From: Nocardioides agri
GTDB lineage: Bacteria > Actinomycetota > Actinomycetes > Propionibacteriales > Nocardioidaceae
NCBI RefSeq assembly: GCF_013778305.1
Contig: NZ_JACEIC010000002.1
Location: 871,708 to 935,707 of the forward strand
Length of the DNA: 64,000 bases
Direction of reading: 5' to 3'
A program made the translations under genes and the position numbers. Of the stretch, positions 15,554-25,362 are shown one piece after another; position 1 is the stretch's first letter; every line of letters begins with the position of its first letter. Below the pieces are notes generated by a model. That model made no database searches. It worked only from the letters and a program-made list of their open reading frames with translations, and had not been told where the DNA came from.

Positions 15554-16317
15554 CGCGGGATCGCGTCGAGCAGCACCCGCGTGTACGCGTGCTGCGGGGC
15601 GCTGAGCAGCTGGGCGGTCGAGCCGCGCTCGACCACCTCGCCGGACCTCATCACCAGCGCCTCGTCGCAGACGTAGCGGACGACGGCGAGGTCATGGCTG
15701 ATGAAGAGCAGACCGACGCCGGTCAGCTCGCGGATGTCGGTGAGCAGGTTGAGCACCTGCGCCTGCACGGAGACGTCGAGCGCCGAGACGGCCTCGTCGA
15801 GCACCAGCACGGCCGGCCCGACGGCGAGCGCTCGGGCGATCGCGACGCGCTGCCGCTGCCCGCCGGAGAGGCGCCGCGGCAGGGTGCCGGCCTCGCGCTC
15901 ACCGAGGCCGACCTGGCCGAGCAGGTCGAGCACCCGCCGCCGTCGGTCGGCGCCGGCCAGCTTCGTGTGGAGCTTGACGACCTGCTCGACCGCGGCGCCG
16001 ACGGCGACGCGCGGGTCGAGGGAGAGGTAGGGGTCCTGGAAGACGATCTGGATGGCGCGGGCCCGCTCGAGGCGCTCGGAGCGGCCGCGGGGGCGCGAGG
16101 ACAGCTCCTGGCCGCGGAAGACGATCCTGCCGCTGTCCGGCCGTTCCAGGCCGACGACCATCCGGGCGGTGGTGGTCTTGCCCGAGCCGGACTCTCCGAC
16201 GATGCCGAGCGAGCCGCCCTCCTCCAGCCGGAAGCTCACCGCGGACGCTGCAGCCACCTCGTGGCCGTGGGCGCGGTAGGTCTTGCACAGGTCCTCGACC
16301 TCGAGCAGGGCGGTCAC
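15544..16317 (-). CDS. Oligopeptide/dipeptide-type ABC transporter ATPase (OppF/DppF-like)
   Basis: ATP-binding subunit of 257 residues. Walker A GESGSGKTT, Q-loop FQDPYLSLDP, signature RLSGGQRQRVAIARAL and Walker B VLVLDEAVSALD are present. Walker B ends in DEAVSALD, as in many DppF proteins. GTG start overlaps the OppD-like gene by GTGA. It is shorter than typical OppF because the C-terminal oligopeptide/iron-type extension is nearly absent, ending right after LLDAIPRPA. Its 3' end and terminator are duplicated just downstream. Confidence 0.92.
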   Translation of the reverse strand: MTALLEVEDLCKTYRAHGHEVAAASAVSFRLEEGGSLGIVGESGSGKTTTARMVVGLERPDSGRIVFRGQELSSRPRGRSERLERARAIQIVFQDPYLSLDPRVAVGAAVEQVVKLHTKLAGADRRRRVLDLLGQVGLGEREAGTLPRRLSGGQRQRVAIARALAVGPAVLVLDEAVSALDVSVQAQVLNLLTDIRELTGVGLLFISHDLAVVRYVCDEALVMRSGEVVERGSTAQLLSAPQHAYTRVLLDAIPRPA

Positions 16318-17294
16318 CCGGCCACCTCCGTCGTCTGGTTGAGCAGGCACCGGTCGGCGCGGTCGCCGTGCTCGACGAGCTCTGGACGCTGCGTGGTGCA
16401 CAGCCCCTCCATGACGCGGTCGCAGCGCTCGGCGAAGGTGCACCCGAGCGGGTCGGCCAGCAGGCTCAGTGGCGTCCCCGCGATCGGGCGCAGCCGCTCC
16501 TGCACGACCTCGAGGCTCGGCGTGGAGGCGAGCAGGCCGGCCGTGTAGGGATGCTGCGGGGAGGCGAAGAGCTCCTTCGCGGACGCGTGCTCGACGACCT
16601 GGCCTGCGTACATGACGTGCACGCGGTCGCAGACGGAGGCCGCTAGGTCGAGGTCGTGGGTGATGAAGAGCATCCCCATGCCCTCGTCCTGCTGGAGCCT
16701 GGCGAGGATCGAGACGATCTCCTTCTGCGTCGTCACGTCGAGCGCCGTCGTGGGCTCGTCGCACAGCAGCAGCTTGGGCGACCCCATCAGCGCGCCCGCG
16801 ATCATCACGCGCTGGAGCATGCCGCCGGACAGCTCGTGCGGGAACTGCTTCAGGTGCCGCTCCGGGTGCGGCAGGCCGACCGCCTCCAGCAGGTCGAGCG
16901 CACGCTTCCGGGCCGCCCGCACGTCCTCGCCGCGCTTGGCGAACCGGGCCGCCTCGGTGAGGTGGTCGCCGATCCGGCGCATCGGGTTGATGCCCGCCCG
17001 CGGGTCCTGGAAGACCATCGCGGCGGACTCCGAGCGGAGCCGCCGGAGCCGGTCGGCCGGCGCCGACAGCACGTCGGTGCCGTCCACGAGGACGCGGCCC
17101 TCGACCTGCGCACCGCGCGGAACGAGGCCGAGTGCGGTGCGGGCCGTCACGGACTTGCCGGAGCCGGACTCACCGACCAGGCCGACGACCTCACCCGCCG
17201 CGACCTCGAGGTCGACGCCGGCCAGGATCGGGCGGTTCGCGATGCCGGGGAGCCGTAGCCAGACGTCGGACATCTGGAGCAGTGGGGTGCTCAT
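16314..17294 (-). CDS. Oligopeptide/dipeptide-type ABC transporter ATPase (OppD/DppD-like)
   Basis: ATP-binding subunit of 326 residues. Walker A GESGSGKSV, signature ELSGGMLQRVMIAGAL and Walker B LLLCDEPTTALD are intact. The C-terminal cysteine-bearing segment (LGCTFAERCDRVMEGLC) is the OppD/DppD region that in some homologues binds an Fe-S cluster. It overlaps the permease gene upstream by ATGA and OppF downstream by GTGA. Confidence 0.93.
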   Translation of the reverse strand: MSTPLLQMSDVWLRLPGIANRPILAGVDLEVAAGEVVGLVGESGSGKSVTARTALGLVPRGAQVEGRVLVDGTDVLSAPADRLRRLRSESAAMVFQDPRAGINPMRRIGDHLTEAARFAKRGEDVRAARKRALDLLEAVGLPHPERHLKQFPHELSGGMLQRVMIAGALMGSPKLLLCDEPTTALDVTTQKEIVSILARLQQDEGMGMLFITHDLDLAASVCDRVHVMYAGQVVEHASAKELFASPQHPYTAGLLASTPSLEVVQERLRPIAGTPLSLLADPLGCTFAERCDRVMEGLCTTQRPELVEHGDRADRCLLNQTTEVAG

Positions 17295-18160
17295 GCGTCC
17301 CTCCGGGCGATGCGGTCGCCGAGCTCCTCGCCCAGCACGTTGAACGCGATCACGGTGACGATGACCGCGACCGAGGGCACCACCGCAGTGAGCGGCTCGC
17401 CGAGCAGCACGGCCCCCCTGCTGTCGTTGATCATCGAGCCCCAGTCGGACGTCGGCGGCTGGACGCCGAGGCCGAGGAACGACATGGCCGCGAGGTCGAG
17501 CAGCGCGTAGCCGAACATCACCGTGGCCTGCGCCAGGATCAGCGGCGAGATGTTCGGCAGCACGCGACGCACGGCGACGTCGGTCGGGCTGAAGCCCTGC
17601 ACGGTGTACGCAGCGACGTAGGGCCGCGAGCGGGACGCGATCACCAGGCCGCGCACCTGGCGGGCGATGAACGGCGTGTACGCGATCGACATCGCGACGA
17701 TCGGCGCCACCAGGCCCTTGCCGAAGAGCGTGACGGCGAGGATGGCCAGCAGAAGAGCGGGAAACGCGAACATGATGTCGAGGACCCGGCTGATCACCGA
17801 GTCGAGCCGGCCGCCCCGCCAGCCGGCCACCAGGCCGACGAGGACGCCGAGCACGGTCGAGGCGGCGACGACTGCGAGCGGACCGACCAGGCTCGTGCGG
17901 GCGCCGTACACCAGACGGGAGAAGGTGTCCCGGCCGACCTGGTCGGTGCCGAGCAAGTGGTCGCCGCTCGGGCCGGCGAGGACGTTGCGGAGGTCTGTCG
18001 CCTCGGGGTCGTACGGCGCGATCAGCGGCGCGAAGACGGCCGCCAGCGCGAAGAGGACGAGCACGCCCGCCGACAGCCAGATGATCCAGTCGCCGCCGAA
18101 GGCACGCACCTTGGCGAAGCGCGCCCGCCCGACGACGGCGGTCGGTGCGAGAGCGGTCAT
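17291..18160 (-). CDS. Peptide-type ABC transporter permease (OppC/DppC-like)
   Basis: Membrane permease of 289 residues with the expected N-terminal cytoplasmic segment, LLGTDQVGRDTFSRLVYGAR motif before the second span, and the EAA-type loop VRRVLPNISPLI. ATGA overlap with the OppB-like gene. It forms the translocation channel with that protein. Confidence 0.93.
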   Translation of the reverse strand: MTALAPTAVVGRARFAKVRAFGGDWIIWLSAGVLVLFALAAVFAPLIAPYDPEATDLRNVLAGPSGDHLLGTDQVGRDTFSRLVYGARTSLVGPLAVVAASTVLGVLVGLVAGWRGGRLDSVISRVLDIMFAFPALLLAILAVTLFGKGLVAPIVAMSIAYTPFIARQVRGLVIASRSRPYVAAYTVQGFSPTDVAVRRVLPNISPLILAQATVMFGYALLDLAAMSFLGLGVQPPTSDWGSMINDSRGAVLLGEPLTAVVPSVAVIVTVIAFNVLGEELGDRIARRDA

Positions 18161-19125
18161 CGGCCTGCCTCCCCGGCCAAGGTGCGCGGATCGATCAGCG
18201 GCTGCAGGAGGTCGACGAGGAGGTTCACCAGCACGAAGGCCCCCACCACGATGAGCGTGATCGCCTGGACCACGGGGAAGTCGGACTTGTCGACGGACTG
18301 GATCAGCAGCGAGCCGAGGCCGCTCAGCCCGAACGCGGACTCGACGATCGCGCTGCTGACCAGCAGCCCGGCGACGAGGATGCCGGAGACGGTCAGGATC
18401 GGGCCGAGCGCGTTGCGCAGCACGTGCCGCCGCACGACTGTGCTCCGCGGCACGCCTCGGCTGGTGGCGACCTCGACGTGCTCGCGGCCGAGCTCCTCCA
18501 GCATCGCCGAGCGCGTGACCCGGGAGACGAGTGCGACGAACGTCAGCGACAGCGCGACCGCCGGCAGGGTCAGGTGGTAGATGCGGTCCAGGAGGCCCTC
18601 TCCCCCGCCGAAGGTCGGGAACCAGCCGAGCCGCACGGCGAAGACCGAGATCAGCAGGATGGCGGCGACGAAGGAGGGCACGGCAGCGAGGAACGTCGTC
18701 ATCACCAGCACCAAGCGATCGGCCGCGCGGCCGGCGTTGAGCGAGCCGACGATGCCCGCCGTCAGGCCGACCACCGTGATCAGGACCGCGGCCATCACCA
18801 TCAGCGTCAGCGTCGTGCCGAGGCGGGCGCCGATGAGGGTCGTGACGTCGTCGCGGAACTGGAAGGACGTGCCGAAGTCGCCGTGCAGGACTCCGGACAG
18901 CCAGTGCAGGTACTGCACGAGGAAGGGATCGTCGAGGCCGTACTGCTCGCGCAGCGAGGCCATCGCCTCCGGCGACAGGGTGCGTCCCTGGGTCAGGAAG
19001 TCGGCCGGGTCGCCGGGCGCGGCGTAGAGCGACGCGAAGATGAGGAACGACGCCGCGAGCAGCGTGATCGCGACGCCGAGGACGCGGCGTCCGACGTACT
19101 TGAGGATGGTCACAGCGGGGGCCAC
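18157..19125 (-). CDS. Peptide-type ABC transporter permease (OppB/DppB-like)
   Basis: Membrane permease of 322 residues. The N-terminal span is followed by the extracellular DPADFLTQGRTLSPEAM and DFGTSFQFRDDV signatures; the EAA loop STVVRRHVLRNALGPI is intact. The GTG start is preferred because GGAGAGG lies just upstream; a GTG four codons later overlaps the amidase stop and is possible. It follows two amidase genes, suggesting that what is imported is an amide or peptide-like compound. Confidence 0.92.
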   Translation of the reverse strand: MAPAVTILKYVGRRVLGVAITLLAASFLIFASLYAAPGDPADFLTQGRTLSPEAMASLREQYGLDDPFLVQYLHWLSGVLHGDFGTSFQFRDDVTTLIGARLGTTLTLMVMAAVLITVVGLTAGIVGSLNAGRAADRLVLVMTTFLAAVPSFVAAILLISVFAVRLGWFPTFGGGEGLLDRIYHLTLPAVALSLTFVALVSRVTRSAMLEELGREHVEVATSRGVPRSTVVRRHVLRNALGPILTVSGILVAGLLVSSAIVESAFGLSGLGSLLIQSVDKSDFPVVQAITLIVVGAFVLVNLLVDLLQPLIDPRTLAGEAGR

Positions 19126-20525
19126 CAGTCCTCTCCGGAGGCCAGGTCCAGCGTCCGCTCGAGCGCGGCGCCGAGGTGGAACACCGTGGCGTCGTCGTAG
19201 CTGCGACCGACCAGCTGCACGCCCGTGGGTACGCCGCAGGGCGCGAGGCCGGAGGGCACCGAGAGCACCGGGACGCGACCGATCACGTTGAAGGGCAAGG
19301 TCAGAATGACGTCAGGCCAGGCGTACGTCGCGTCTCCCACCGGGATCGGGGTCTCGCGGCCCGCCGCATCGGCCGGGATGGACGGTGCGCCGATCGTCGG
19401 GCACAGCAGGGCGTCGTACCGGGCGAGGACCTCACCGAGGGGCCGGTAGAGCTCGGTCTCGGCGACCAGGCCCTCGACGTACGACCCGGCGTCGCGGCCG
19501 GCCGCGGCGAACTCCAGGGTGTACGGCATCACCCGGTCGGCGTGCGGGCCGACGACCTCGTCGATGAACGGCCCCATCACTGCGCCGAAGTGCGCCCACG
19601 CGGTCGCCACGAGGTCCTCGCGCCGCCATGGCAGCGTGACCTCGTCGACCACGACGCCGGCCTGGCGCAGCGCGTCGGCGGCGGCGCGGGTGTTGGCCTC
19701 GACGGCCGGGTCGACCGGGTAGTCGCCGAGGTTGACGCAGAGCGCGACCTTCATGCCGGCGACGTCGCCGAGCTCGTCAGGCAGCACGTACGCCGGTCGC
19801 AGGGAGGCCTGGTCGCCCGGGTGCGGGCCGGCGAGCACGTTCTGGAGCAGTGCCACGTCGGCGACGGTACGACCCATCGGGCCGTCCGCGCAGTAGGTGT
19901 CCTGGTTGAAGGGCGCGAGGCCCGGGACCCGGCCGAACGGCGGCTTGAAGCCGACCACGCCGCAGAAGGACGCGGGGATCCGGATGGATCCGCCGATGTC
20001 GGAGCCGGTGGCGAGCGTCGTCATGCCAGCGGCCAGGACGGCGCCGGCACCACCGGACGACCCGCCCGGCGTCGCCTCGAGGTTCCAGGGGTTGCGGGTG
20101 ATGCCCCACAGCCGGCTGTGCGTGAACGGCGCGCACGAGAACTCCGGCGTCGTCGACCGGCCGTGCACGACCGCGCCGGCGGCGTACACGCGCTCGACGA
20201 CGGGGTGGGTGACGTCGGCGACCGTGCCCTGCTCGACCAGCGACCCCTCCTCGAGGCTGTGGCCCGCGATCGGCTGCTCCTCCTTGAGCACCAACGGGAG
20301 GCCCTCGAGCGGCCGGGGCGCGAGACCGGCGCCGGAGAACCGGCGCTCGGCCTCGCGCGCGGACACGTACGCCTCGTCGATCAGCTGCTCGGTGAGGGCG
20401 TTCACGTCCGCATCGACCTTCTCGATCCGCGCCACGACGGCATCGAGGAGCTCGACCGGCGAGAGGTCGCGCGCCGCGAACAGCGTGCGAGCCTCGGTCG
20501 CCGACAGGTGGTGCAGGTCGGTCAC
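19110..20525 (-). CDS. Amidase (amidase signature family), copy 1
   Basis: Amidase-signature hydrolase of about 471 residues. The Ser-cisSer-Lys triad is visible: Lys81 in LVLKEEQ, the cis-Ser in TPGGSSGGAGA and the nucleophile Ser180 in GSDIGGSIRIP. It hydrolyses an amide to an acid and ammonia or amine. The start is set by alignment with the paralogue next door, which also begins with LHHL; a GTG four codons earlier is open. It overlaps the copy 2 gene by GTGA and the OppB-like gene. The two copies are close in sequence throughout, so they arose by tandem duplication. Confidence 0.92.
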   Translation of the reverse strand: MTDLHHLSATEARTLFAARDLSPVELLDAVVARIEKVDADVNALTEQLIDEAYVSAREAERRFSGAGLAPRPLEGLPLVLKEEQPIAGHSLEEGSLVEQGTVADVTHPVVERVYAAGAVVHGRSTTPEFSCAPFTHSRLWGITRNPWNLEATPGGSSGGAGAVLAAGMTTLATGSDIGGSIRIPASFCGVVGFKPPFGRVPGLAPFNQDTYCADGPMGRTVADVALLQNVLAGPHPGDQASLRPAYVLPDELGDVAGMKVALCVNLGDYPVDPAVEANTRAAADALRQAGVVVDEVTLPWRREDLVATAWAHFGAVMGPFIDEVVGPHADRVMPYTLEFAAAGRDAGSYVEGLVAETELYRPLGEVLARYDALLCPTIGAPSIPADAAGRETPIPVGDATYAWPDVILTLPFNVIGRVPVLSVPSGLAPCGVPTGVQLVGRSYDDATVFHLGAALERTLDLASGEDWWPPL

Positions 20526-21934
20526 AGCGTCGGCCACCAGTCATCCGCGGTCGTGACGCCGAGCGACTTCTCCAGGGCGGCACCGAGGTGGAAGACCGTC
20601 GCGTCGTCGAACGTGCGACCGACGATCTGCACGCCGCTCGGCACGCCGGCAGGTCCGATGCCGGACGGGACGTTGAGCACCGGGCAGCGACCGTTGATGT
20701 TGAACGGCATCGTCAGCATGACGTCGTACATGCCGAAGTCCTCGCCGTTGACCGGGATCGGCGTGTCGATGGACGGCGTGTCCGCCGCGATCATCGCCGC
20801 ACCGACGGTCGGCGCCAGGAGTGCGTCGTACTCCTGGAGGATCGCCGACAGCGGGAGGTAGAACTCCACCTCGCCGTAGAGTCCGGTGGTGTAGTCCCGC
20901 GGCACCTTGGCGTTCTCGATGAACTCCCGCGTGTAGGGATTGAGCACCGCGAGCGCCTCGGGCGGCAGCGTGTTCACGAACGAGCCCATGGCCAGGCTCA
21001 TGTGCGCCCACGCGACCTCGAGGACCTGCGCCCGCGACCACGGCAGCTCGACCTCGTCGACGGTCACGCCGACCGCACGGAGGGCGTCCGCGGCGGCCCG
21101 GGTGTTGGCAGCGATGACGTCGTCGACCGGGTAGTCACCCAGGTTGAGACACAGCGCGACCTTCATCCCGGACACGTCACCGAGCTGGTCCGGCAGCCGG
21201 TACGCCGGCCGCAGGGACGCTGGGTCCATGAAGTGCGGACCCGCCAGAACGTCCTGGAGCAGCGCCACGTCGGCGACGCTGCGACCCAGGGGGCCGTCCG
21301 AGCAGTAGGCGTCGTAGTTGAAGGGCGGCAGCCCTGGGACGCGACCTGCCGGCGGCTTGAACCCGACGACACCACACTGCGCGGCCGGGATCCGGATCGA
21401 GCCTCCGATGTCCGAGCCCGTCGCCAGCGTGGTCAGGCCCGCTCCAAGCGCGGCACCCGCGCCGCCCGAGGAGCCACCGGACGTCGCGTCGAGGTTGAAC
21501 GGGCTTCGTGTGACGCCCCACATCTCGCTGTGGGTGACCGTCATGATCGAGAACTCCGGCGTCGTCGTCCGACCGTGGACGACGGCACCGGCGGCCTGGA
21601 CCCGCTCCACGACCGGGTGCGTGTACGGCGAGACCTGTCCCTTCATGAGGAAGGACCCGTTCTCGAGCGTCCTGCCCGCGATCGCCTGCTCCTCCTTCAG
21701 GAGGAGCGGGATGCCCTCGAGCGCCCGCGGCGCGGGGCCGGAGCCGGCGTACCGGATCTCGGCCTCGCGGGCGGCGTCGTACGCCTCGTCGAGCATCTGC
21801 TCGGTGAGTGCGTTGACGGCGCCGCCGACCTTCTCGGTCCGGGCGACGACGGCGTCGAGGAGCTCGACGGGTGACAGCTCGCGCGTGACGAAGAGGTCCT
21901 TCGCCGCGGTCGCGGTCAGGTGGTGCAGCTCCAT
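20522..21934 (-). CDS. Amidase (amidase signature family), copy 2
   Basis: Paralogue of the next gene, 470 residues from MELHHLTA. Triad: Lys80 in LLLKEEQ, SGGSSGGAGA and Ser in GSDIGGSIRIP. Both copies have intact active sites, so neither is a decayed duplicate; they may differ in substrate, since the regions after the triad diverge. The start codon shares one base with the stop of the binding-protein gene (TGATG), giving coupled translation. Confidence 0.92.
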   Translation of the reverse strand: MELHHLTATAAKDLFVTRELSPVELLDAVVARTEKVGGAVNALTEQMLDEAYDAAREAEIRYAGSGPAPRALEGIPLLLKEEQAIAGRTLENGSFLMKGQVSPYTHPVVERVQAAGAVVHGRTTTPEFSIMTVTHSEMWGVTRSPFNLDATSGGSSGGAGAALGAGLTTLATGSDIGGSIRIPAAQCGVVGFKPPAGRVPGLPPFNYDAYCSDGPLGRSVADVALLQDVLAGPHFMDPASLRPAYRLPDQLGDVSGMKVALCLNLGDYPVDDVIAANTRAAADALRAVGVTVDEVELPWSRAQVLEVAWAHMSLAMGSFVNTLPPEALAVLNPYTREFIENAKVPRDYTTGLYGEVEFYLPLSAILQEYDALLAPTVGAAMIAADTPSIDTPIPVNGEDFGMYDVMLTMPFNINGRCPVLNVPSGIGPAGVPSGVQIVGRTFDDATVFHLGAALEKSLGVTTADDWWPTL

Positions 21935-23604
21935 CACTTGGCCCCGATCGTGGCGGCCCACGGGTAGTAGAGGTAGTTGATCGACGGGGAGACACCGGAG
22001 ATCTTGTCGCCCATCCACACGCTGGCCGGCGAGCTGTAGATCGGGATCCACGGCAGCTCGTCCATGGTGATCTCGTCCATCGTGCGCAGCGAGTCGAGGC
22101 GGCTCGGGTCGTCGAGCGGCGTGGCGATCACCTTCGCGGCCGCGGCGTCGAATTCGGGGTTCGACCAGCCGCCGTAGTTGGCGAAGATGCCGGTGCGCAG
22201 CGCGCCGAAGTAGTCCATCGGGTCGGCCAGCGAGTTGTACCAGTAGGTCATGAAGAGGTCGTACTTCGCGCGCGCCTTCGGGTCGCCGAAGAGCAGGCCG
22301 TACTTGTCCGGCGAGACGGTCTCGATCTTGGGGTCGAGACCGATCGTCTTCGCAGCGTCGGCGACGGCGGTCGCGATGATGTCGGCCGCCTGGAACGCGG
22401 GCGTCGTCGCGATCGTGATCTGCTGGCCGTCGACCCCGGCCTCGGCGGCGAGCTTCTTGGCGGCCACCGGGTCGTAGTCGTACGTCGGCAGGTCGGCCTG
22501 GTTGGCCGTCACCTCGTCCGCGGACAGTCCACCCCAGGTCGACGCAGTGATCTGAGAGGTGGCGACCTCGCCGATCCCTTGCTCGGCAGCCTGGACGACG
22601 CCCTCGCGGTCGATCGCCATCAGCAGCGCCTGGCGCACCTTCGGGTCACCGAGCGGGCCGTCGAGCTTGTTGACGATCTCCGCGGCGGTAGCGGTGTTGA
22701 GTCCGTAGTAGAGCTTGCCCGGGCCGCCGTTCTCCAGCTGGGTGTACGCGTTCGCCGGCACCTGCCAGCCGCCGTCGACCTCGCCGGAGGTCCAGGCGTT
22801 GACGCGCGTGCTCGGGTCGGACAGGAAGACGAACTTCACCTCGTCGGCCTTGGCCTGGAGCTCGGGGTCCCAGTAGTCGGCGTACTTCTTCAGGGTGATG
22901 TTGTCGCCCGGGGTCCAGGACTCGAACGCGTAGGGACCGGTGCAGTTGACGCCGTTCGACGCGTTGCCGTAGTCGGCGCCCATCGTGGCGAGGGTCTTGG
23001 CGGACTCGACGGTGCCCGGCGTGATCGCCATGTACTGGTTGAACATCGAGTCCGGCTGCTTGAGCTTGACCGTGACCTGGTTGTCGCCGGTCTTCTCGAT
23101 CGACTTCACGTTGGCGAAGATCTGCGTCCAGTAGGACCCGAACGCCGGGTTCAGGTGGAAGCTGAGCGACGCGACCACGTCGTCTGCGGTCAGTGGCGTG
23201 CCGTCGTGGAACGTCACGCCGGAGCGGATGGTGTAGACCCAGGTGGTCGGGTCCGGGTTCTCGTACTTCTCGGCGAGACCCGGCGACAGCGACAGGTCCG
23301 GGTTGAGCCGGAGCAGGCTCTCGCACATGTTCGACAGCACCGTGTTCGGCGGGTAGTCGTAGGCGTAGGGGAACGCGAGCGTGAACGGCTCGGCGTAGAG
23401 CGACCACGTGAACGAGTCGATGTCGCCGGACGGCGCCGGCGTCGTCGCCGTGAGCTCGTAGGCGGCCTCCGGCGTGCTGGACGAGTTGTCGCCGTCGTTG
23501 TCGCCCTCGGCGGTGCCGGAGCAGGCGGCGGCGGTCAGCGCGAGGGCGAGGACGCCCGCAGCGGTTGCTGCGGCGCGGCGGCGCCGAGCACGAGGTGCAC
23601 TCAT
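21934..23604 (-). CDS. ABC transporter substrate-binding lipoprotein, family 5 (peptide/opine type)
   Basis: Extracellular receptor of 556 residues. Basic n-region RARRRR, hydrophobic core and lipobox TAAAC with Cys28 give a lipid-anchored protein. Family marks include RSGVTFHDGTPLTADDVVAS and LMAIDREGV, typical of DppA/OppA-like proteins. Encoded first among the transport genes after the amidohydrolase. With the two amidases downstream, the ligand is likely an amide-containing compound; that is inference. Confidence 0.93.
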   Translation of the reverse strand: MSAPRARRRRAAATAAGVLALALTAAACSGTAEGDNDGDNSSSTPEAAYELTATTPAPSGDIDSFTWSLYAEPFTLAFPYAYDYPPNTVLSNMCESLLRLNPDLSLSPGLAEKYENPDPTTWVYTIRSGVTFHDGTPLTADDVVASLSFHLNPAFGSYWTQIFANVKSIEKTGDNQVTVKLKQPDSMFNQYMAITPGTVESAKTLATMGADYGNASNGVNCTGPYAFESWTPGDNITLKKYADYWDPELQAKADEVKFVFLSDPSTRVNAWTSGEVDGGWQVPANAYTQLENGGPGKLYYGLNTATAAEIVNKLDGPLGDPKVRQALLMAIDREGVVQAAEQGIGEVATSQITASTWGGLSADEVTANQADLPTYDYDPVAAKKLAAEAGVDGQQITIATTPAFQAADIIATAVADAAKTIGLDPKIETVSPDKYGLLFGDPKARAKYDLFMTYWYNSLADPMDYFGALRTGIFANYGGWSNPEFDAAAAKVIATPLDDPSRLDSLRTMDEITMDELPWIPIYSSPASVWMGDKISGVSPSINYLYYPWAATIGAK

Positions 23605-23649
23605 TTGTTCCTCCGGTGGTGGGTGTCGCTGTGCCAGAAAGGACTGGAT

Positions 23650-25308
23650 CTACTGGTGGTGGTTCCGAGCGGTGTCGGCGCTGTAGACGAGCTCGCCTCC
23701 GACGTAGGTACGCGCGACGCTCGCCGAGGCGATCTCCTCGGCAGGCGCGGCGAAGGGGTCCCGGTCCAGCACGACCAGGTCGGCGTGGAACCCGGGGGCC
23801 AGGTGGCCGGTGACGTCCTCCTGGTGGTTCACGTAGGCCGAGCCGGCGGTGTACGCCGTCAGCGCCTGCGCGAGCGTGAGGGCGTTCTCGGGGAAGAACG
23901 CCGGGGCGGTGCTGCCGGGGAAGGAACGGTTGACCGCGACGTGGATGCCGTCGAGCGGGTCGGCGCTGCTCACCGACCAGTCACTCCCGGCCACCAGGTG
24001 CGCGCCCGCGTCCGCGAGCGCCTTGAAGGGGTACTGCCATGCGGCGCGGCGGTCGCCGAGGAACGGGATCGTCAGCTCGTCCATCTGCGGCTCGTGGCAG
24101 GCCCACAGGGGCTGCATGTTCGCCGCGGCGCCGAGCTCGGCGAACCGGGCGACGTCGTCGGGGTGCACGACCTGGAGGTGGGCCAGGTGGTGCCGGTTCT
24201 CGGACGGGCCGTTGGCCGCGCGGGCCGACGCCACGGCGTCCAGCGCCTCGCGGACCGCGCGGTCGCCGAGGGCGTGGAAGTGCACCGAGAAGCCCTCGGC
24301 GTCGAGGCGCGCGACGTACGTCCCGAGCGCCTCGGGGTCGACGAACGAGAGCCCGGCGTTGTCGGTCGCGCAGCCGCAGCCGTCGAGGTAGGGCTCGGTC
24401 ATCGCGGCCGTGAAGTTCTCGGCGACGCCGTCCTGCATGATCTTGACGACGATCGGACGGAACCGGCCGGCCTTTCCAGAGGCACGGCGAGCCACGTGCT
24501 CGTCGACCTGCTCGATGCCGGTCTCGCGGTCCCACCACAGGGCGCCGACGACGCGCGCCTTGAGGTCTCCGGCCTCGGCCGCCTCGCGGTAGGCGTCGAG
24601 CAGGTCGGGGAAGCCGAAGACCTCGCCGACCGCGGCGTCCTGCCAGGCGGTGATGCCGAGTGAGAAGAGGTAGGCCTGCGCGGCGAGCAGACCCTGGTAG
24701 GCCTCGGCCGGGGTGGCGGGCGGTGTGTGAGGGATGACGAGCGACATCGCGCCCTCGTGCAGCGCGCCGCTCGGGTGGCCGTCGGCCTCGCGCTCGATGC
24801 GCCCGTCGACCGGATCGACGGTCTCGGCGTCGATGCCTGCAGCACGGAGCGCGGCCGAGTTGGCCCAGGCGCCGTGGCCGTCGCGGTTGGTGAGGTAGAC
24901 CGGGCGGTCCGGCACGACCGCGTCGAGGGCCTGCCGGGTCGGGGTGCCGCCGGGGAAGAACTCCATCGACCAGCCGGCGCCGAGGATCCACGGCGCCTCC
25001 GGGTGGCTGGCGGCGTAGGCCGCGATCCGGTCCAGGCACTCCTGCGCGGACTCGGAGCCGTGGAGGTCGCAGCGGATCATGTTGATGCCCGCGAGCACCG
25101 GGTGGACGTGCGCGTCCTGGAAGCCGGGGAGGAGCAGCCCACCCGCGACGTCGACGACCTCGGCATCCGCGCCGACGGCGGCGCGGACCTCGCTCTCGCT
25201 GCCGACTGCCAGGATCCGACCGTCGCGGACCGCGAGCGCGCCGGGGACGGAGGTGTCCTGCCCGGCGGTGTAGAGCCGGGCGTTCAGGAACAGAGTGTCG
25301 ACGCTCAC
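23650..25308 (-). CDS. Amidohydrolase family protein (YtcJ-like)
   Basis: Metal-dependent hydrolase of 552 residues. The metal-binding DAHVHP (His67, His69) follows the N-terminal beta-sandwich GLLLPGFQ; HFHALGDRAVREALD and HHLAHLQVVHPDD supply later ligands, and LVAGSDWSVSSADPL carries the catalytic Asp. YtcJ-like enzymes cleave amide or cyclic amide bonds, often with unknown substrates. GTG start with GAGAGG upstream. It heads the peptide-importer/amidase operon and is divergent from a TetR gene, so the cluster looks like one amide-catabolism unit. Confidence 0.9.
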   Translation of the reverse strand: MSVDTLFLNARLYTAGQDTSVPGALAVRDGRILAVGSESEVRAAVGADAEVVDVAGGLLLPGFQDAHVHPVLAGINMIRCDLHGSESAQECLDRIAAYAASHPEAPWILGAGWSMEFFPGGTPTRQALDAVVPDRPVYLTNRDGHGAWANSAALRAAGIDAETVDPVDGRIEREADGHPSGALHEGAMSLVIPHTPPATPAEAYQGLLAAQAYLFSLGITAWQDAAVGEVFGFPDLLDAYREAAEAGDLKARVVGALWWDRETGIEQVDEHVARRASGKAGRFRPIVVKIMQDGVAENFTAAMTEPYLDGCGCATDNAGLSFVDPEALGTYVARLDAEGFSVHFHALGDRAVREALDAVASARAANGPSENRHHLAHLQVVHPDDVARFAELGAAANMQPLWACHEPQMDELTIPFLGDRRAAWQYPFKALADAGAHLVAGSDWSVSSADPLDGIHVAVNRSFPGSTAPAFFPENALTLAQALTAYTAGSAYVNHQEDVTGHLAPGFHADLVVLDRDPFAAPAEEIASASVARTYVGGELVYSADTARNHHQ

Positions 25309-25362
25309 AGGGTGGGATGCCTCTCACGACGGATTGCGCCGGAGCGTAGGCACTGAACAGCC

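Noticed and set aside
19150..19170. AGCG-NN-CGCT core inside the amidase gene
   Set aside because: Core of only 8 bases, inside coding sequence, expected by chance a few times in this window.
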